In this document: positions 59,301-64,000 of the stretch, in pieces
Layout of the letters: the number at the start of each line of letters is the position of its first letter
How positions within the stretch are numbered: the first letter of the stretch is position 1
Assembly (NCBI GenBank): GCA_008360955.1
Contig: LUCM01008723.1
Coordinates: 149,296-213,295 of the forward strand
Direction: 5' to 3'
DNA: 64,000 nucleotides
Origin: Fasciolopsis buskii
Lineage: Eukaryota > Platyhelminthes > Trematoda > Plagiorchiida > Fasciolidae
Position numbers and translations under genes: made by a program
The notes under the pieces: generated by a model
Seen by the model: only the letters and a program-made list of their open reading frames with translations
Databases searched by the model: none
What the model was told of the DNA's origin: nothing

Positions 59301-62300
59301 AATTGCATGCATTTCGTGTGCTACAGTTAGCCAGTGGAAAAAAGACGGATTCCCATTTGGGCATTGATACGGTCTAACCTCCACACCAACACATACGCGG
59401 TGAGCAACCCAAAAGATCCGAACCGCATTCAATGCTGAACCGAGTGGTCATCTGCATTCTGTTAAATGCTTCAACATTCATTCGATAAACAAAATGTAAT
59501 TGTGACCAAAACGTCATACCGATTCAACTTGCATTTGTTGCTTTCATGCAATTGGTCGACTCACACAGATATAAATGTATTTTACATTCTCCACAACTCA
59601 TCGCGAGGGATTCCTTCAAACCACTCAAGAAGAACCTCGCGATTAAAGTATTTCAAATTAGAAGTCAGATTTTCTCTAACATTCTGAGATAGGGCCCCGT
59701 TCTGAAATGCGATATATAAGCGTTATGTCCCCAATCACATACTATAGAAGCAAATGCGAGTGCAACTTCCGTGGTTTGGGTTGTTTTGTTTTCCGCACCT
59801 CCTGTTCAGCATCGCTAACAGATCACGTGCCATGGGGCTTTAAAGTACCGTTTGAAATGAATTGTCTCAAAAGATTGTGCTGAGCAAGGCTTGTTTATTA
59901 AGGTACCTGCAGTTTTTAAAAGATTTCTTGTTTGGGCAGCGCACGGTGAACGACAGTCATTTTCGATATCAGTTCCGTTGAATCATAAAAGATTTTCATA
60001 AAACTGTTCACGCTTTTTTAACAAAAGAATGGTTTTCAGTGAATAATGTCTACAAAATATCATAGATTATGTCTCCTTGCCTTTGTACTCAGAGAAACAT
60101 TTCAAAAAAAGTTCGGTTCAAAAATGCTTTTCCCATCAAAGATGATCTCAAACTTGTCAGCAGTTCTGTCCAAAAGGGTTTAAGGTACAACTTCTTGGTG
60201 ATTTACGGTACTGTTTGTTGCAGCAATTTACCAAATGAATGCTGATAGGACTTTCTTCGTCGTACTGAACCAGCCATTTTTTTAACTACCGGAGACTTTC
60301 CCTTTCTAATTTGTAATTAAGTAAATTAAAAGGGTAACTCCGGTAAACCGTTTTTCACGGATTTGGTCAATCATCAACCTATCGGTCAATAATTTGATCT
60401 GTGTATGCTTTTTCTTCAACCTCCTTGTTCCTGAAGCGTAGGGAACTACTAGGCCAAACTGGTAGGGATAAATCCTTGTTTGTTTTTGCTTCAATCACTT
60501 TGGTATATTTTTAGGGTTATTTGCATTTCAGTGCCTCAGTTTTCACTGACCACGGCACAACAAACGCGTTTACCAGTTTACCACGACCTTTCAAACAGTT
60601 GCTCATAAGGTGCAAAAAGCTTTTGGTCAGATGAACTTCAAAAAATTGAACAAGCACCTGCTTACTAACTGCAGTGAGCTGGATTCACTAGATCAGTTCC
60701 CGCGCATTCTAACGGACTTTCTTAGGGTTCAGAACGGCATCAGTTGTTGGTCACTGGTGTGCAATGTCTATGACAGCCTTGAATTGACTCTTACTGTCGA
60801 AACATCTGCTTTCATTTAATTTGATTAGACTGCTCGAAATGACATTGCGAAGCCTCGTTGCACACTCCCTCAGAGTAGAACACGCGAAGCAGAGTAGACA
60901 GAAAAACAGTGGTGCGTAAAACACATCTTCACATTATTACCGCTAACTATGGTTGACCTTTACATTCAATTTTCAAATGATGCCAGACTTTTCTCATTCT
61001 TATTGGAGCTGAGCCTTGGTTACCAGTGTAGAGAATTACATGCTAGATATAGGTTAAGCAGAAAGCGAACAAAGCTGTGTTTAATGATTTGTCTGCAGAA
61101 ATAGCAGCAAACGGCCTTCATTGTTTAACATCTTCCAATCGGGAAAGTATAAAAGTATTTATTCATCGCCAACTAGTCCCAATCCTTTGGGTGGCTGGAC
61201 CGACAAGTTAGCTTGGATCACCAAGTAACAACACTTGGGTTTCTTCCGATTCGTAGACACACAAGCAAAGATGGTTTGAATTGATTTACTCATATCTTTT
61301 CGATCGATCGTCACTCTCTTTCTATTGAACTCATAACCACGCTGCGAAACAAGGGAAAGGAAATTGTTTTTTGCAAATCCGTTATATCAATGAACGCGGT
61401 GTGTCTGGTGCACTGATTTCCTGCATCGGTCTAATGCGCTTCCGTAATTTCTAATCAGAATTGTGTATTTGTATGGATTACACTTGTAAAATCAAATCGA
61501 TAGAATTGTGTGCAAAGCGATCTCGTTCAAATAAAACAAAGGCAACCTAAATAAAATTTGTCAAAGAATCCAGGTCAGTCTGGTTTCCGATGTATATCTA
61601 TTTTAACTTCGCCCCTGAAAGCAATTCACTAGTGGAAAATGCGCGCAACACTGCATCGAACTGGGATTAGCAACTAAATGGTATCGATTTATTTGCAAGC
61701 GGTGTTCGTCTCATCTCACGGATCATGTATGCTTCAGCCGGGCAAAAATATGATTAGGTGCATGTTATTTAGACCGTTCAACTCCGTACGATACCAGAGA
61801 TTCAAAGTATAGTATAGATTCAAAGTATAGTTAACTAATTTAGAAGAAACTTAGTCAATTATTGATTTTTCTATCTCATCATCTCATATATACATTTGTT
61901 TTTTCAAAGACTCCTTTTAGATTAGTGTTCATTGAAAATGCTGAACACCATTCATCAATTTGAGGAAACGTTCAAGCAATCCGTTGTCTTAATTCAGTTC
62001 TGGTTTAAGTGGTTCTTTACAAGTCCACCGCTAAATGCAGTGATTGCAGGTGGAGAAAGTTTAGATCGATTTCAGTCGAATAAAACGCGTAATGACCTAT
62101 CTGATGCCAGTCGAGTTGGTAGCAAGAAACGAAATATGCACCATCTCTCTGAAATACCACGCGAAATTGTCCGTCCACTTAACTTTGTATCAGTAATTTT
62201 TCCCAACTGCTTGCAACCGATTTTTCTTGACAGTTCTTTGCAGGCAATTATGTTTACCGATTCCTGTTTTCGTCCCAAATACATAAGTCTGAGAAAGTAT

Positions 62301-64000
62301 TGATGATTTTTGGGAAAGTACAGTAATGTGTAAGGCATATTGGCTGTCGTAAGCAATTCACTGGGATTAAAATATTAGCAGCTACCAAAGTGAAACGTTA
62401 CTAGCAAATAGCGCACCAATACTGAGTACCTTCTTCCTCATTAAAACGAACTAACTAGATTTTAGAGTTGTTTTTATTAAAGGAAATGCTTGAAGTGACG
62501 AGCAGGCATAAAGATAATTCAGGGAAAAACACCGATATTTGTCATTCAGGTTCACAGAAGTATTTCAAAACTGAACACAACTCAGTAGAATGTTTCGAAT
62601 ACGGATGGATGAACAAAACTTCCCCGACAACACACGACCGGTTTCGCAGTTATTGCTATTCCTCAGGTATGCGTACCCGGTACTCTCCTGTGCAACCTTC
62701 CATATACTAGTGCTCTCCTCTGTTAGTTTATCACTTTAATCTCATTTGAATCGTTGGGAGCATGAATGAATGATAAGTCCATTTTAGAGTCGCATATCGA
62801 TTCGTTAGAGGATTTTCGTCGGTCAGGCAAGACTACCCTTCAGAAAGGTGACGAATCACCATGTGATTCCTCTGACGACTTCTGATCCATTCACGCTAAT
62901 AACTATTCAAATGAGATTATATTGTGAACACATAAATGTTTCATTTTTGTCAATCAATCTAGTTTGCCTTAGACTTCATTTTATCCCGTGAAATTCTCAC
63001 GGTCCACTGTTCACGAGTTATTGTGCCCGCGAAAACAGTGTGCCAGAAGGAAATGATGATTTATCACTCGGTCTGGAATAAATCTGTTCAAATAACGACC
63101 GGTTTTTATTTGATTGCACATGCCTCGCACAACAGTTCTGGCGGAACAAGTAGCCAGGATTTTTTCTTCCAGCAATAATCAGCGCGATACATTTGCGAAC
63201 GCATGTAGACTGCAGTGAATGGTAGACAAAATCGAAGAAAATTCCCGTACGTCATGAAGTAAAAATAATGCAGACAATGTCGATATTACTGCCTTCTTAA
63301 ATGCTTATTCTCTCCGAAATAATGCGGGATGCGGAAAACCAGGCAGATTTTTGTTAAATGAATTTCTTGTGATAAATCAAAATTTAATTAAATGGCTAAC
63401 TGATTGCGTATACCTTTTGAGCGGATATGGAGAAATAGCTTTGGCGAAAGTGATCGATATGAAGAAAAATCATCAAGCTAGAGAGAATCCTGGCGATCCA
63501 GAAACCAAGTAGCAAATTATTTGCAAAATATTCATGAGATATTCAAATGTATGGAAACAGTCGTGTTCAGAAGTGATTGACTTATCGAAAGATTCACCAA
63601 AATATCTAACCCTTAGTTGTTGAAGTATTAATTGCGTCGCACTTGCAACCTTGAGTTTGACTACCAAAACACACAGTCAGTGTATTCGAAAAGGAATCCA
63701 ATCTGGACCTCTTATATTGACTTACTCATTGAACAGAGAGGTTCTGTCGCTGATTCATCATCTAGGGAATATTTCTTGCTTTCCTACTCAACTCAAAGGA
63801 CGCTTTGCTAGGTAGCCATCTTATGACAGATTATCAGCCAAGTTATTCTAATTAGTAGTTATGGCCTGATTTATCCTATAACTGATACATACCCAGTATC
63901 ACATGGCGCAACGTGTTTCCGATACATTATGAACTTCGTTCGGTTCCGATCAGTTAACAATACCATTAATGTTGCCAATACAGTTTGGGCTGATGTTCTT
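56389..64000. other. No gene recognised
   Basis: Frames here are under about 125 codons, and the longest (plus strand, 61,938-62,303, 121 codons from ATG) shows no motif. The segment 58,820-59,440 has a palindromic TTCGAA B-box-like site at about 59,169 and may be a dispersed repeat. Confidence 0.5.
61798..61833 (+). repeat. 18-bp tandem duplication
   Basis: AGATTCAAAGTATAGT occurs at 61,798-61,813 and again at 61,816-61,831, giving two units with an 18-base period. Confidence 0.85.

Noticed and set aside
61938..62303. Plus-strand frame of 121 codons from ATG
   Set aside because: Long for this window, but no motif, membrane layout or splice partner; an opposite-strand frame of similar length suggests chance.
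1..64000. Bacterial or viral interpretation (operons, CRISPR, phage)
   Set aside because: No dense coding, no ribosome-binding-site pattern and no regularly spaced repeats. Short GT-AG introns and retroelements point to an animal genome.

Overview
This window looks like nuclear DNA of a flatworm, most likely a parasitic one (fluke or tapeworm). It is AT-rich and gene-poor, and almost every reading frame is short and broken. Where genes can be followed, introns are very small (34, 38 and 41 nt in one gene), as is common in flatworms. The one long intact frame is a single-exon rhodopsin-type receptor whose altered motifs resemble the flatworm-specific orphan receptor family PROF1. The mobile elements (a CR1/Jockey-group LINE, a BEL/Pao retroelement, and a tRNA-like plus hammerhead module recalling the schistosome Sm-alpha SINE) fit the same picture. 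The species cannot be fixed from the sequence alone.

Layout: 1-9 kb shows no gene. At 9.08-9.74 kb lies a fold-back repeat with arms of about 245 bp, associated with a 12-bp direct repeat. From 9.75 to 22.1 kb there are no genes, only a few GC-richer blocks that look like decayed repeats. At 22.13-24.09 kb, on both sides of a 10-N gap, lies a striking palindromic locus. It holds four hammerhead ribozyme motifs of 45 nt, facing away from two tRNA-Arg-like sequences. Contig ends mirrored onto each other probably inflate the copy number; the underlying element is about 426 bp. From 24.1 to 31 kb no gene is seen. The receptor gene is at 30,992-31,999 on the minus strand.

Two possible single exons follow (35.5 kb and 38.2 kb, both minus), then TA-rich blocks at 42.4-42.75 kb. 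At 43.4-44.3 kb (minus) I reconstruct a compact four-exon gene of 263 codons. It joins a FAR1/MULE-type zinc-binding N-terminus to a complete C4HC3 PHD finger and lacks any transposase catalytic region. From 47.3 to 49.1 kb is a dead LINE (endonuclease plus partial reverse transcriptase), which runs straight into the 3' end of a BEL/Pao element (integrase tail, DUF5641-like domain, polypurine tract, LTR start) to 49.8 kb. A second, degenerate tRNA-like SINE head is at 52.65 kb. A two-exon candidate gene of 153 codons with a hydrophobic N-terminus is at 55.8-56.4 kb (minus). The last 7.6 kb shows nothing I can support apart from an 18-bp tandem duplication.

The genes show no common pathway. 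The most interesting content is the ribozyme/tRNA fold-back module and the FAR1-PHD fusion gene.
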